64,000 bases of DNA from JAVJSU01 sp040219275. Lineage in GTDB: Bacteria > Chloroflexota > Anaerolineae > Aggregatilineales > Phototrophicaceae. The notes below the pieces were generated by a model. The model was not told the DNA's origin, made no database searches, and worked only from the letters and a program-made list of their open reading frames with translations. Position 1 is the first letter of the stretch; the number at the start of each line of letters is the position of its first letter. Below are positions 41,786 through 51,145 of this stretch, in pieces. Where the stretch lies: positions 186,001 through 250,000 of the forward strand of contig JAVJSU010000061.1 of assembly GCA_040219275.1 (NCBI GenBank), given 5' to 3'. Position numbers and translations under genes: made by a program.

Positions 41786-42709
41786 ATGCGTATCGTCTCT
41801 TTATTACCGAGTAGTACAGAAATTGTGTGTGCGCTGGGCTTTCAGGATCAGTTGGTGGCACGTTCTCATGAATGCGATTATCCGGCGGGTGTGGAGACTT
41901 TGCCCTTTGTGACCGCCCCGAAATTTAACCCGGATGGGCGAAGTTATGAGGTTGACCAACGTGTAAAGGCGATTTTGCAGGAAGCAGTTTCCGTCTATAA
42001 GATAGACGCGGACTTACTCAAATCCCTTACCCCTGATGTTTTGATTACGCAATCTCAGTGTGAAGTCTGCGCAGTCAGTTTGGAAGAAGTTGAGCGCGTC
42101 GCATGTGAATGGCTCGATACACCGGCAGAAATTGTGGCGCTGGAGCCGAATGCGCTGGAAGATGTGTTTGCGGATATTCAGCGCGTGGCGAACGCATTGG
42201 GCGAACCGGCACGCGGAGAAGCACTGGTGCTACAGATGCGCGCGCGAATGATGGATGTGGCGGCGCGAACGCATGTACTGCTCACGAGACCAACGATTGC
42301 CTGTATCGAATGGATTGATCCTTTGATGGCGGCAGGAAATTGGATTCCAACGCTGGTAGAAATGGCAGGCGGTACAAATCTGTTTGGCGAAGCGGGGCAA
42401 CATTCTCCGTGGGTGACGTGGGACGAGATCAAAGCGGCTGATCCTGATGTGCTGGTAATGATGCCGTGCGGTTATGACATGCCGACTGCATTGCGCGAGA
42501 TGCCTGCCCTCACCGAACGGGCAGATTGGCAGGATTTGCGGGCTGTCCGTGAAGGGAAAGTATTTATCACCGATGGCAACCAATATTTTAACCGTCCGGG
42601 TCCACGTTTAGCTGAGTCATTAGAAATATTGGCAGAAATCTTGCATCCAGATGACTTCAACTGCGGGCATGAAGGCATGGGCTGGCAACGCTTTGGGGAG
42701 AATGATTAG
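41786..42709 (+). CDS. Cobalamin-binding, BtuF-like protein without signal peptide
   Basis: The 307-residue periplasmic-binding-protein fold (COG0614 type) starts MRIVSLLPSSTEIVCALGF and contains SQCEVCAVS, the motif of the cobalamin-binding subgroup. No signal peptide or lipobox is present. This is known for a soluble subgroup whose cell location is unresolved. ATG 41786 is preceded by AAAGG at 5 nt. No BtuCD permease or ATPase is nearby. It lies between a hypothetical gene and a nitroreductase on the same strand. Confidence 0.85.
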   Translation: MRIVSLLPSSTEIVCALGFQDQLVARSHECDYPAGVETLPFVTAPKFNPDGRSYEVDQRVKAILQEAVSVYKIDADLLKSLTPDVLITQSQCEVCAVSLEEVERVACEWLDTPAEIVALEPNALEDVFADIQRVANALGEPARGEALVLQMRARMMDVAARTHVLLTRPTIACIEWIDPLMAAGNWIPTLVEMAGGTNLFGEAGQHSPWVTWDEIKAADPDVLVMMPCGYDMPTALREMPALTERADWQDLRAVREGKVFITDGNQYFNRPGPRLAESLEILAEILHPDDFNCGHEGMGWQRFGEND

Positions 42710-42769
42710 CCCTAATTTTATTACAAGTGAACAACCATTTAATGTTTGCCTTACAGGAGAAATAACCAC

Positions 42770-43378
42770 ATGACAGCATCATCTACTTTAGATAAATCGG
42801 CAAAAACCGACTACGACATTCACCCATTTCTGGCGAATCGCTGGAGTCCGCGTGCCTTTGCAGATAAAGCCATTCCGAGCGCAGAAATTGGTAGTTTACT
42901 AGAAGCCGCCCGTTGGTCTGCATCATCGGGGAATTCTCAGCCGTGGTCGTTTATCGTGGCGACACGTGATAACGCTGATGAATATGAGAAAATGCTGGGT
43001 GTTTTGAAAGAAGGCAATCAACGGTGGGCGGCAAGCGCACCACTTCTGATTCTGGCGGTTGCCCATGATGCCCATACGCGCACAATCTCGCTGTTTGATC
43101 TGGGTCTGGCGGTACAGAACTTGACCACCGAAGCCCAATCGCGGGATTTATTTGTGCATCAGATGGGTGGGATTTATCCAGAAAAGGCGCACGAGATTTA
43201 CAATGTTCCCGCCGAGCATAAAGTGGTGGTGGCGCTGGCAGTCGGGTATCTGGGTAATCCAAACGATTTGCCGGATGATCTGCGTGAGCGCGAATTAAAC
43301 GAACGCAGTCGTAAACCGCTGGCATCTATCGCATTCGAGAGCGAATGGGGTAAATCGGTAAGTACCATCAACGGCTAG
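42770..43378 (+). CDS. Nitroreductase family protein
   Basis: The 202-residue FMN-dependent nitroreductase-family oxidoreductase has the N-terminal NRWSPRAFADKAIPSAEI, a classic family start, and the flavin-contacting ARWSASSGNSQPWSFIVA. The C-terminal block ends LNERSRKPLASIAFESEWG. AGGAG lies 10 nt before the ATG at 42770. It is 60 bp after the BtuF-like gene. The substrate is unknown. A terminator shared with the convergent VOC gene follows. Confidence 0.9.
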   Translation: MTASSTLDKSAKTDYDIHPFLANRWSPRAFADKAIPSAEIGSLLEAARWSASSGNSQPWSFIVATRDNADEYEKMLGVLKEGNQRWAASAPLLILAVAHDAHTRTISLFDLGLAVQNLTTEAQSRDLFVHQMGGIYPEKAHEIYNVPAEHKVVVALAVGYLGNPNDLPDDLRERELNERSRKPLASIAFESEWGKSVSTING

Positions 43379-43407
43379 GGCTAGACATTCAAGTTTGAAC
43401 CTTTTGC

Positions 43408-43441
43408 AGAGGCGTTGTCATGAGATAACGCCTCTTTTTTG
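43408..43441. terminator. Terminator between nitroreductase and VOC genes
   Basis: The 9-bp stem AGAGGCGTT/AACGCCTCT (43408-43416 with 43427-43435) is followed by T6. It is placed between convergent genes. Confidence 0.85.
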
Positions 43442-43448
43442 TTTCCAG

Positions 43449-43907
43449 TTATCGTACCAACGCGTGCTTGATGATGTCGTAATCATAGCTGGTGATTTCG
43501 AAGCGATTGCCGTAGGGATCGGTAAAGTAAACTGACCACGATTCATCATGATCGACATAATCATCTGCTGAAAGAAATCCGCCGTCCCGTGTTTTGAGTT
43601 GTAACGCCCCTGCTCGTTCGAGGAATGCCAGAAAACCCTCACCGTCCACACGAAATGCCACCCGAAAATCGCCGACGAGTTTACGATCACCGGGGATGTC
43701 TCCCTCAAATAAAGCGAGATTGGTACTGCCACTATCGCTGGACACAAATAAGGGTCCGCCGACATCTGCCCAACGTTCGTTGATGACCTCTAGTCCGAAA
43801 ACTTTTTTGTACCATGCCGCGGCTTGATACAGATCCGTGACGTTTAACTCGATATGGTCAATTTGCTGAACTTTGAATCCCTGAGTAGGTAGGTTATTTT
43901 CTTTCAC
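43449..43907 (-). CDS. Glyoxalase/VOC superfamily protein
   Basis: The 152-residue VOC-fold protein has the paired beta-alpha-beta-beta-beta units. The first unit has IDHIELNVTDLYQAAAWYKKVFGLEV and the second ends SVYFTDPYGNRFEIT. Candidate metal ligands are His18 and the late Glu in FEITSYD. The start is GTG at 43907, 7 nt after GGAGG, a clear unusual start. The substrate is unknown; the superfamily includes lyases, dioxygenases and resistance proteins. Confidence 0.87.
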   Translation of the reverse strand: MKENNLPTQGFKVQQIDHIELNVTDLYQAAAWYKKVFGLEVINERWADVGGPLFVSSDSGSTNLALFEGDIPGDRKLVGDFRVAFRVDGEGFLAFLERAGALQLKTRDGGFLSADDYVDHDESWSVYFTDPYGNRFEITSYDYDIIKHALVR

Positions 43908-43992
43908 AAGATTGCCTCCAAATGCTAAGGAAAATCAGTATGACTATTGAAACATACGATGATGGGTATGTCCCTGTCCGGAAGTACAGAAC

Positions 43993-44026
43993 ACAAAACG
44001 CCGTACAATTTTGCACGGCGTTTTGT
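43993..44026. terminator. glnA terminator
   Basis: The perfect 12-bp stem ACAAAACGCCGT/ACGGCGTTTTGT (43993-44004 with 44015-44026) can act on both strands. It lies 34 bp after the glnA stop. Confidence 0.88.
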
Positions 44027-44059
44027 ACACACAATATGGAGGATAAAGTGCTGGAATGT

Positions 44060-45490
44060 TTAGATATCGAAGTAGAGCTGGAATTCGTACGGATGCGGGC
44101 GCATGTTGACCGGGTCTGATTCTTCCGTCATCTTGTATTCGACGTAGCTTTCGATGATGTCTTTGGTGAAAACACCACCTTCAAGCAGGAAGTCATGGTC
44201 TTTTTCAAGCTCCCAGAGTACTTCTTTCAGGCTACCCGGAACCATGGCGGTTTTTACGTGACCTTCGTACAGATCCACATCTACCGGATCACCCGGATCA
44301 ATTTGATTCTTAATACCGTCAAGCCCTGCCATCAACAGTGCGGGGAAGGCATAATACGGGTTTGCGGAAGGATCAGGGAAACGGGTTTCGATACGTTTCG
44401 CCTTCGGGCTGTTGAGATAGGTCGGGATACGGATCGCCGCAGAACGGTTACGGTTAGAATATACAAGGTTAACCGGTGCTTCGTAACCGGGTACAAGGCG
44501 ACGGTAACTGTTGGTAATGGGGTTGGTGAATGCCAGAATTGCCGGCGCGTGCTTCAGGATACCACCGATATACCAGAGCGATAATTGGCTTAGGTTGGCG
44601 TAGCCATCACCATACATCAATGTATTGCCGTCTTTCCAGAGGCTTTGATGAACGTGCATACCGGAACCGTTGTCTTCAAACAATGGCTTGGGCATAAAAG
44701 TTGCTGCCATGCCATATTTATTCGCAACCATCTTGACAATGTATTTGTAAAGCAGAAGATTGTCTGCCATCTTTTGCATCGGCATGAAGCGCATATCAAT
44801 TTCTGCCTGTCCACCACCACCGACTTCGTGATGATGTACTTCGACATCGATACCACAATTCACCATAATATCGACCATCTCGGCACGGATGTCCTGCGTC
44901 TTGTCGTTCGGCGGAAGCGGGAAATAGCCTTCCTTGATACGGTTTAGATATGCCATTGAAGGATCGTTAGACCCGGTGTTCCAGAAACCTTCGTTAGAAT
45001 CTACGCGGTACATGCTGACGTTGGAGCCAATTTCGTACTGTACGTTACTGAAGAGGAAGAATTCCGCTTCAGGACCGAAGTAGGCAGTATCAGCGATGCC
45101 GGTGCTCTTGAGATACGCATCTGCACGTTGGAGCACGCCACGCGGGTCACGTCCGTAAGGTTCACGGGTGATTGGATCATACACATCGCAGGAGAAAGCG
45201 AGTGTCTTCATCTTAAAGAAGGGGTCAATAAACGCAGTGCTAAGATCTGCCATCAAAATCAAGTCGGATTCGTTAATCGCCTGAAAGCCGCGCACGCTCG
45301 ACCCATCAAAGCCGAAGCCATCTTCAAATGCGCCTACATCAACGGCGCTGATAGGCATACTGAAGTGATGAACAACGCCTTTCAAGTCGATAAAGCGGAT
45401 ATCCACTTCAGCAACATCATTTTCTTTTGCCCATGCGAGTAGTGCGTCCGCTGATTCTTTAGCACTATCTGGCAACATATATCGTCCCAT
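44060..45490 (-). CDS. glnA: Glutamine synthetase type I
   Basis: The 476-residue GS-I makes glutamine from glutamate, ammonia and ATP. Landmarks are GFGFDGSSVRGF, YFGPEAEFFLF, HHHEVGGGGQAEID, DNGSGMHVHQS and AFTNPITNSYRRLVPGYEAP. At the adenylylation position the sequence reads DLYEGHVKTAMVPGSL. The Tyr is in place, but the usual DLPPEE context is missing, so control by adenylylation is doubtful. AAGGA lies 8 nt before the ATG. The gene is monocistronic with its own terminator. Confidence 0.96.
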   Translation of the reverse strand: MGRYMLPDSAKESADALLAWAKENDVAEVDIRFIDLKGVVHHFSMPISAVDVGAFEDGFGFDGSSVRGFQAINESDLILMADLSTAFIDPFFKMKTLAFSCDVYDPITREPYGRDPRGVLQRADAYLKSTGIADTAYFGPEAEFFLFSNVQYEIGSNVSMYRVDSNEGFWNTGSNDPSMAYLNRIKEGYFPLPPNDKTQDIRAEMVDIMVNCGIDVEVHHHEVGGGGQAEIDMRFMPMQKMADNLLLYKYIVKMVANKYGMAATFMPKPLFEDNGSGMHVHQSLWKDGNTLMYGDGYANLSQLSLWYIGGILKHAPAILAFTNPITNSYRRLVPGYEAPVNLVYSNRNRSAAIRIPTYLNSPKAKRIETRFPDPSANPYYAFPALLMAGLDGIKNQIDPGDPVDVDLYEGHVKTAMVPGSLKEVLWELEKDHDFLLEGGVFTKDIIESYVEYKMTEESDPVNMRPHPYEFQLYFDI

Positions 45491-45792
45491 AGGTCACATC
45501 CTTTGTTGAATATCACTATATATAAACGCATGGTGCGATTATATGGATAATTGAACTAAACATAATGGGTCAATATTAGCTAATTTACTGCGCCATTTAT
45601 TGTGTATAATAACTAAATTTGAAACCATTTAGCCCGATTTACCGTCATATTGTACAAAAGGTATGCTAGTTATCGGAAAAGGAGAATAACTGCACAATCA
45701 AGATTTTGGTAACGTTTGCTCTTAGCGTAAAATCGCGTAACATATTAAACTATACTCACTCGTCCTTGTTGCACACATATAAAGGAGCATCT
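45491..45792. other. Divergent glnA / LysM-gene intergenic region
   Basis: 302 bp, AT-rich. A TATACT at about 45752-45757 could be the -10 of the LysM gene, but I see no clear -35. No riboswitch or coding frame is recognised. Confidence 0.5.
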
Positions 45793-47226
45793 ATGCGCCG
45801 CAGTATAATTCTTATTTTGAGTGCGTTGGCGCTGACATTGGTTTTCGGTGTCAACTTCGTCAGCGCGCAGGGAGACCAGCAAGTCGTCCATGTGGTTAGC
45901 CCTGGTGAAAATCTTTTCCGTATTTCGCTACGCTATGGCGTGCCACTGGCGGAAATCGCCCGTATCAACAATATTTCCAACGTGAACCTCATTTACGCCG
46001 GTCAGCGACTGGTCATTTCTGGTGCGGGACCTGCCCCGGTAACCCCAACTCCGCCGCCGGGTGATGGTGATGGCGGAACAACCACAACCTACACGGTTGT
46101 ACGTGGAGACACGCTCGGCTCGATTGCACGCCGCTTTGGTACGACTGTGCAGGCGATTGCAACAGCCAACGGTATCGTTAATGTCAACTTGATCTTCCCC
46201 GGACAGGTATTGACCATTCCGGCGGGTGGCAGTGTCCCAACTCCGCCTGTAGCAACACCCCCTCCGGGTGGCAATCCAAATCCGAACCCATTGCCGAACA
46301 CCGGCTTTGAGCTTGGTGGGCATGTTGATAGCTTCGCCTATCCTGACCAGATGCGTGGCGCGGGTATGACCTGGGTAAAACGACAGATTCGCTACAATCA
46401 GGGTGATCCTGCCAGCATTGCACAGGGTGCGATCAATCAAGCGAACGCCAATGGCTTTAACATTTTGCTGGGCGTTGTTGGTAATCCGGCACAATTGGCG
46501 GCAGGCGGACAAAGCTACATTCAAGATTTCGCAAACTTCCTCGCAGGAGTAGCGGCGCTTGGTCCTGACGGCATTGAAGTCTGGAACGAACCGAACATTG
46601 ACCGTGAATGGCCCACCGGACAAATCAGTGGTGGTAACTATACCAACCTGCTCCGCGCGGCATATCAGGCAGTTAAGGGTGTGAACCAGAACATCCTCGT
46701 GGTCAGTGGTGCACCTGCTCCGACAGGCGCGGAATCTGCTTTCCCCGGCGCAGTTGTCAATGATGATAACTTCCTGCGTCAGATGGCGGGTGCAGGCGCG
46801 GCGAGCTTCATGGATTGCCTCGGCATTCACTACAACGAAGGTATCCTCCCGCCGACTGCGACCAGTGGCGACCCGCGTGGTAACAGTGGTTTCTATAGCC
46901 GTTACTATCCAGCAATGGTCAGCTTGTATTCCAGCATCTTCCCGAACACACCGTTATGCTTTACCGAGTTAGGTTATCTGACTGGTGAAGGTTATGGTCC
47001 ACTTCCGGGGAACTTCAACTGGGCGGCGAACACTACCGCACAGGAACAGGCGGAATGGCTTGCACAAGCGGCAACCCTTTCACGCAATAATAGCCGTATT
47101 CGTATGATGATCGTCTGGAACGTGGACTTCACCAATTACGGTGCTGATCCGGCGGCAGGCTATGCGATCATCCGTCCTGATGGCAGTTGCCGTGCCTGTG
47201 TGACGCTCGGCGCGGCAATGCAATAA
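45793..47226 (+). CDS. Secreted LysM-domain glycoside hydrolase (clan A-like)
   Basis: The 477-residue protein has a signal peptide (MRRSIILILSALALTLVFGVNFVSAQ). Two LysM domains at about residues 33-78 and 100-145 bind peptidoglycan or chitin (VVSPGENLFRISLRYGV, VVRGDTLGSIARRFGT), separated by Pro/Thr linkers. The C-terminal 310 residues form a GH clan-A-like barrel with IEVWNEPN (acid/base Glu) and LCFTELGY (nucleophile Glu). AAAGGAG lies 5 nt before the ATG. It is probably a cell-wall or polysaccharide hydrolase. The exact GH family is not assigned. Confidence 0.87.
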   Translation: MRRSIILILSALALTLVFGVNFVSAQGDQQVVHVVSPGENLFRISLRYGVPLAEIARINNISNVNLIYAGQRLVISGAGPAPVTPTPPPGDGDGGTTTTYTVVRGDTLGSIARRFGTTVQAIATANGIVNVNLIFPGQVLTIPAGGSVPTPPVATPPPGGNPNPNPLPNTGFELGGHVDSFAYPDQMRGAGMTWVKRQIRYNQGDPASIAQGAINQANANGFNILLGVVGNPAQLAAGGQSYIQDFANFLAGVAALGPDGIEVWNEPNIDREWPTGQISGGNYTNLLRAAYQAVKGVNQNILVVSGAPAPTGAESAFPGAVVNDDNFLRQMAGAGAASFMDCLGIHYNEGILPPTATSGDPRGNSGFYSRYYPAMVSLYSSIFPNTPLCFTELGYLTGEGYGPLPGNFNWAANTTAQEQAEWLAQAATLSRNNSRIRMMIVWNVDFTNYGADPAAGYAIIRPDGSCRACVTLGAAMQ

Positions 47227-47321
47227 GATTATGACCTCACCCCTATATCCTCTCTCCAAAAATTGGAGAGGGGACGGTCAGGTCAAAAAGACCTGATCGT
47301 CTATTAGGGTATGTTTCCGAT

Positions 47322-47372
47322 AAAAAAAAAGAGGGATGGGCGTTATAGCAACGAACCACCCCTCTTTTTTTT
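47322..47372. terminator. Terminator after the LysM-glycosidase gene
   Basis: AAAAAAAGAGGG-ATGGG pairs with CCACC-CCTCTTTTTTTT. The strong A and T runs on the two sides let it act on both strands. A second hairpin, GGTCAGGTC/GACCTGATC, lies at 47276-47298. Confidence 0.7.
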
Positions 47373-47422
47373 GTTCTATGTCAAAGGACGACCTGACAGG
47401 TCTCCCCTACGCGAAATGCTGA

Positions 47423-47659
47423 TTATTTGCCCGTTTTTTCTGGCAATTGACGGCGTTTTTGCATGGTCGCCAGCTCAGCTTCAAGTTCTGCTTGCCGTTT
47501 GGCGCTAGCAAGGCGGGCTTCTTTCATGGTTTCCTGATAGCCAGTTTTAAGGCGACGGATAATCTCTTCACCGGAGATAGGGACGAGCAACATCACGACG
47601 AGCGCCCCAACTGTACCCCCAATTGTCAGACCGATCACCCAACTTATGACTTTATTCAT
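47423..47659 (-). CDS. YtxH-like small membrane protein
   Basis: The 78-residue protein has an N-terminal membrane segment with the glycine-rich YtxH pattern (VIGLTIGGTVGALVVMLLVPISGEEI), then a charged helix that could form a coiled coil (EARLASAKRQAELEAELATM). ATG 47659 is 6 nt after AGGAGG. YtxH proteins are general-stress associated in Firmicutes, and the role here is unknown. It is divergent from ridA. Confidence 0.8.
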   Translation of the reverse strand: MNKVISWVIGLTIGGTVGALVVMLLVPISGEEIIRRLKTGYQETMKEARLASAKRQAELEAELATMQKRRQLPEKTGK

Positions 47660-47739
47660 CCAAAACCTCCTGTAAAATCCATCGAAGTATAGCATATTGG
47701 GTTAAAATTGGCGCAGTCTTTTATAAAAAGGAGCAAATC

Positions 47740-48123
47740 ATGAGCAAACAAGCAGTAAAAACAGAGAACGCACCCGGCGCAGTCGGTCCCTATTCACAGG
47801 CAATCATCGCAAATGGCTTCGTCTTTACGGCGGGGCAATTGGGGATTATCGCCGGAACAAAAGCACCCGTAGAAGGGGGTGTACAGGCTCAAACCCGTCA
47901 GGCATTGGAGAATATCAAGACTGTGCTGGAAGCGGCGGGAACTTCAATGGATAATATCGTGAAAACGACGGTCTTCTTGCACGATATGAATGACTTCGCG
48001 GCGATGAACGAAGTCTATACCACATTTTTTAACGCCCCCCTACCCGCACGTTCTGCGGTACAGGTCGCCCGTTTGCCGTTGGATGGTCTGGTCGAAATTG
48101 AGACGGTGGCGATTCTGCCGTAA
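47740..48123 (+). CDS. RidA family enamine/imine deaminase
   Basis: The 127-residue RidA/YjgF trimeric protein hydrolyses reactive enamine/imine intermediates such as 2-aminoacrylate. It has APGAVGPYSQAIIANGFVFTAGQ, the QTRQALENIKTVLEAAG helix and the C-terminal PARSAVQVARLPLDGLVEIE with the catalytic Arg. AAAGGAG lies upstream of the ATG. It is a single gene. Confidence 0.94.
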   Translation: MSKQAVKTENAPGAVGPYSQAIIANGFVFTAGQLGIIAGTKAPVEGGVQAQTRQALENIKTVLEAAGTSMDNIVKTTVFLHDMNDFAAMNEVYTTFFNAPLPARSAVQVARLPLDGLVEIETVAILP

Positions 48124-48217
48124 GTGCAATGAGCAAAAGCGTAACCAATTATGTAGGGAGCGATATGTTAGGTCGCCCTTTTTTGTAAAATAGCTACCAA
48201 TTACAAAAAACGGTTTA

Positions 48218-48258
48218 TAAAAACAGGACGGCGAGATTGATTATTTCGCCGTCCTGTT
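48218..48258 (-). terminator. thrS terminator
   Basis: The perfect 13-bp stem AACAGGACGGCGA/TCGCCGTCCTGTT (48222-48234 with 48246-48258) has an A-run on plus giving T-tail on minus. It lies 27 bp after the thrS stop. Confidence 0.87.
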
Positions 48259-48284
48259 GATTCAGAGGCACTACGTTGTAGAAA

Positions 48285-50093
48285 TTACGACAATTCCATT
48301 GCTTTCTCGTCAATCACATTTTTGATGTGAGCGGCGAAGGCATCCACTGACATTGCGCCGAGGTCTTCATCTGTACGCAGGCGCACACTGACCGTTTCCG
48401 CTTCGATGTCACGGTCTCCGACGATCAGCATATAGGGAATGTGACTGGCGCGGGCGTTGCGAATTTTACCGCCCATACGCGCCTTACCCATATCGACCTC
48501 GATGCGAATGCCCATATCCTTGAGTTTCGCGGCGACCTGATAGGCATATTCGACGTGACTATCCGTGACCGGAATGACAATTGCCTGCACGGGTGATAAC
48601 CAGACGGGGAAAGCCCCGCCGAAATGTTCGATCAGGATGCCGATGAAACGCTCCATACTACCGAAAGGTGCGCGGTGGATCATCACCGGACGATGGCGTT
48701 CGTTATCATCGCCGACGTATTCCAGATCAAAGCGTTCCGGCAGATTGTAATCAACCTGCACCGTACCGAGTTGCCATTCTCGCTTGAGCACGTCGCGGAA
48801 GATAAAGTCCAGCTTCGGACCGTAGAATGCCGCTTCGCCCTCTTCTACGAAGTAATTCATGCCGATTTCATCACAGGCTTGGAGGATGGCTTTGCTGGCT
48901 TTATCCCACAGATCATCCCCGCCCACATACTTATCACTTTTTGGATCCCGCAGACCGACACGCGCACGGAAATCCGTTAAGCCCAGTGTGTTGAACACAA
49001 ATTGGATGAGCTTGACAACCTTGATGAATTCTTCCAGCAATTGATCCGGCGTGACGAAAAGATGCGCGTCATCGACTGTAAAGCCACGCACCCGCGTTAA
49101 GCCATGCAATTCACCAGATTGTTCATAGCGATACACTGTACCGAATTCCGCCAAACGCACGGGCAAATCCCGATACGAGCGCATCTCGCTTTTGTAGATG
49201 ATGCAATGATGCGGGCAATTCATCGGCTTGAGCAAGAATTCTTCTTCGTCAACCTGAATAGGCGTGTATTGACTATCGCTATAATACGGATAGTGACCGG
49301 ATGTTTTGTAGAGGTTCAGATTGCCAATATGTGGCGTGATGACGGGATCATAACCGCTATCAATCTGTGCCTGACGCAACCAGCGTTCCAGCGTATCCCG
49401 CAAAACCGCGCCTTTGGGCTTCCACAGGGGCAAGCCCTTGCCTACAAGTGGATCAATCACGAATAAGCCGAGTTTTTCCCCGACAATACGATGATCGCGC
49501 TTTCTGGCTTCTTCCAGATTATGCAGATATTCGTTGAGTTCTTCCGGCGTTTCCCACACTGTGCCGTAGATGCGCGTCAATTGCTGGCGCTTCTCGTCAC
49601 CGCGCCAATAGGCACCCGCGACGGGCTTAAACGTAATGCTGAAGGCTTTCGGGCTGATTTCTTTTGTGCTGACGACATGCGGACCGCGACACAAATCCGT
49701 GAATTTATCCTGCGTATATATCGAGAGCGTCTCGGCAGGTTTGGCGATTTCGTTTCCGTTTTCGTCCACGCGCCCATTGACCAGATCATCAATCAATTCC
49801 AGCTTATAAGGCTGATCTTTAAAGATGGAACGGGCTTCGTCTGCGTCCACTTCACGGCGTTCAAATTTATGATTGCCGCCGATGATCTTCTTCATACGCT
49901 TCTCGATGTCTTTAAGGTCTTGCTCTGACAGGGATTCCGGCAGTTCAAAGTCATAATAAAAGCCATCTTCAATCGGTGGACCGATGGCGATTTTGGCATC
50001 CGGGAAGCGTTCAAGCATCGCCTGCGCCATGATGTGGGCGACAGAATGGCGGATGCGATAGAGTTGACTGTCTTCGTAACGTTCTGCTGACAT
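48285..50093 (-). CDS. thrS: Threonyl-tRNA synthetase lacking the N-terminal TGS domain
   Basis: The 602-residue class II synthetase charges tRNA-Thr. It begins directly at the editing domain (RIRHSVAHIMAQAMLERFPDA, with the HxxxH set), so the roughly 60-residue TGS domain of E. coli ThrRS is missing. The catalytic core has MNCPHHCIIY (zinc Cys), RLAEFGTVYRYEQSGELHGL (motif 2) and the C-terminal anticodon domain (PVTDSHVEYAYQVA). AGGAG lies 5 nt before the ATG. I looked for a T-box leader in the 424 bp upstream and saw none. Confidence 0.95.
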   Translation of the reverse strand: MSAERYEDSQLYRIRHSVAHIMAQAMLERFPDAKIAIGPPIEDGFYYDFELPESLSEQDLKDIEKRMKKIIGGNHKFERREVDADEARSIFKDQPYKLELIDDLVNGRVDENGNEIAKPAETLSIYTQDKFTDLCRGPHVVSTKEISPKAFSITFKPVAGAYWRGDEKRQQLTRIYGTVWETPEELNEYLHNLEEARKRDHRIVGEKLGLFVIDPLVGKGLPLWKPKGAVLRDTLERWLRQAQIDSGYDPVITPHIGNLNLYKTSGHYPYYSDSQYTPIQVDEEEFLLKPMNCPHHCIIYKSEMRSYRDLPVRLAEFGTVYRYEQSGELHGLTRVRGFTVDDAHLFVTPDQLLEEFIKVVKLIQFVFNTLGLTDFRARVGLRDPKSDKYVGGDDLWDKASKAILQACDEIGMNYFVEEGEAAFYGPKLDFIFRDVLKREWQLGTVQVDYNLPERFDLEYVGDDNERHRPVMIHRAPFGSMERFIGILIEHFGGAFPVWLSPVQAIVIPVTDSHVEYAYQVAAKLKDMGIRIEVDMGKARMGGKIRNARASHIPYMLIVGDRDIEAETVSVRLRTDEDLGAMSVDAFAAHIKNVIDEKAMELS

Positions 50094-50517
50094 GATTTCT
50101 CCTGTATCTTGGCACTAGAGTCTGTTCGTCAAGTTAATGTGTGTGATAGATAAACAACTTGAATTCTGTTTAAGGCAGATGTTCGTGAAAATAGCTTTTA
50201 GCCGTTAGCTTTGGCTTTTAGTTTGAAAATCACCGCTTTTTACTAAAAGCTAAGAGCCAAGAGCTTCCAACATTCACGTCCGTTACCCACGAAATGATCT
50301 TTACCCGTGATCGTTGGCTTATCCAGAATTGATGTTAAATATACCCGCCTTTGATGATAACCGTTTATGAGTCCGGCAACGGGTATACCTGAGTTAAACG
50401 CAAAATGCAAGGTACGCCAAAGCAAACTCAGTACACTGTGTGTACTGGTCATGCCCTCGCGTCCTTGCTATTCGCTAACCGTATAGGGTTGGTTGTTCGA
50501 TTTGGTTTGGTTAAGAC
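50094..50517. other. Intergenic region of 424 bp upstream of thrS
   Basis: It contains an AT-rich inverted repeat at 50200-50270 (TTAGCTTTGGCTTTTAGT with an imperfect partner ACTAAAAGCTAAGAGCC). This is likely a repeat element rather than a T-box. I see no coding frame with support. Confidence 0.5.
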
Positions 50518-50958
50518 CTATTCTTCGACCACGAGGACATCCGAAAGGACAACAGCCGCCACTTCCTGTGTTGCACGGCGACCATTGCCGTTGGTAGTGG
50601 TGGTAGTGGTGTCGGATTCGTCTTCAGTCACCTGTGTGAAGACGCTCGTAAAAGTACCCATCGCAATGAGGTTGTCGATGGTATCTTCGATATTTTCGCG
50701 TGCGAGATCAGCAACCACAATATGCGGTGTATCCAGCGCGGCAAATAATGACGGCGCACTATCGGCGACTTGCTTACAAAATTCGCGTGTAAGTTCCATC
50801 TGGCGCTCAAGGTAAGGCAACGTCACAAATACAGCCGTATACATCACGCCGTCTTCCATCTCGACGATGACATCCCGTGCGTGGCTATCATCCGCATGAA
50901 GCTCAATCCAAACATGGTTGGGCATACGAAGATCGCTCATTACTTCATTTTCCGTCAT
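50518..50958 (-). CDS. Conserved hypothetical protein
   Basis: The 146-residue soluble protein has an N-terminal half like a small alpha/beta domain (VWIELHADDSHARDVIVEMEDG). Helical segments, a TTTTTTNGNGRR linker and a short hydrophobic C-terminus follow. GAGG lies 8 nt before the ATG, though two later in-frame ATGs are possible. No family or operon partner is recognised. The function is unknown. Confidence 0.65.
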   Translation of the reverse strand: MTENEVMSDLRMPNHVWIELHADDSHARDVIVEMEDGVMYTAVFVTLPYLERQMELTREFCKQVADSAPSLFAALDTPHIVVADLARENIEDTIDNLIAMGTFTSVFTQVTEDESDTTTTTTNGNGRRATQEVAAVVLSDVLVVEE

Positions 50959-51145
50959 TTTATGAACCTCAATTTATGCCTCGGTGTAAACGGTTTTAAC
51001 AATTTACAGCGGACAATCCGATACATTACTAACCATGAGCATACGGCAAAATCAGATGCTTTGTCAAGTTAGCTGTAACAATCGGAATGCGGTCAAAAAA
51101 CGACTGTTTTCGTGCACTTTTGCGCTTGATTTAGATGCCATTTGC

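Noticed and set aside
50094..50517. T-box leader for thrS
   Set aside because: No TGGNACCGCG-type antiterminator on the minus strand was seen.
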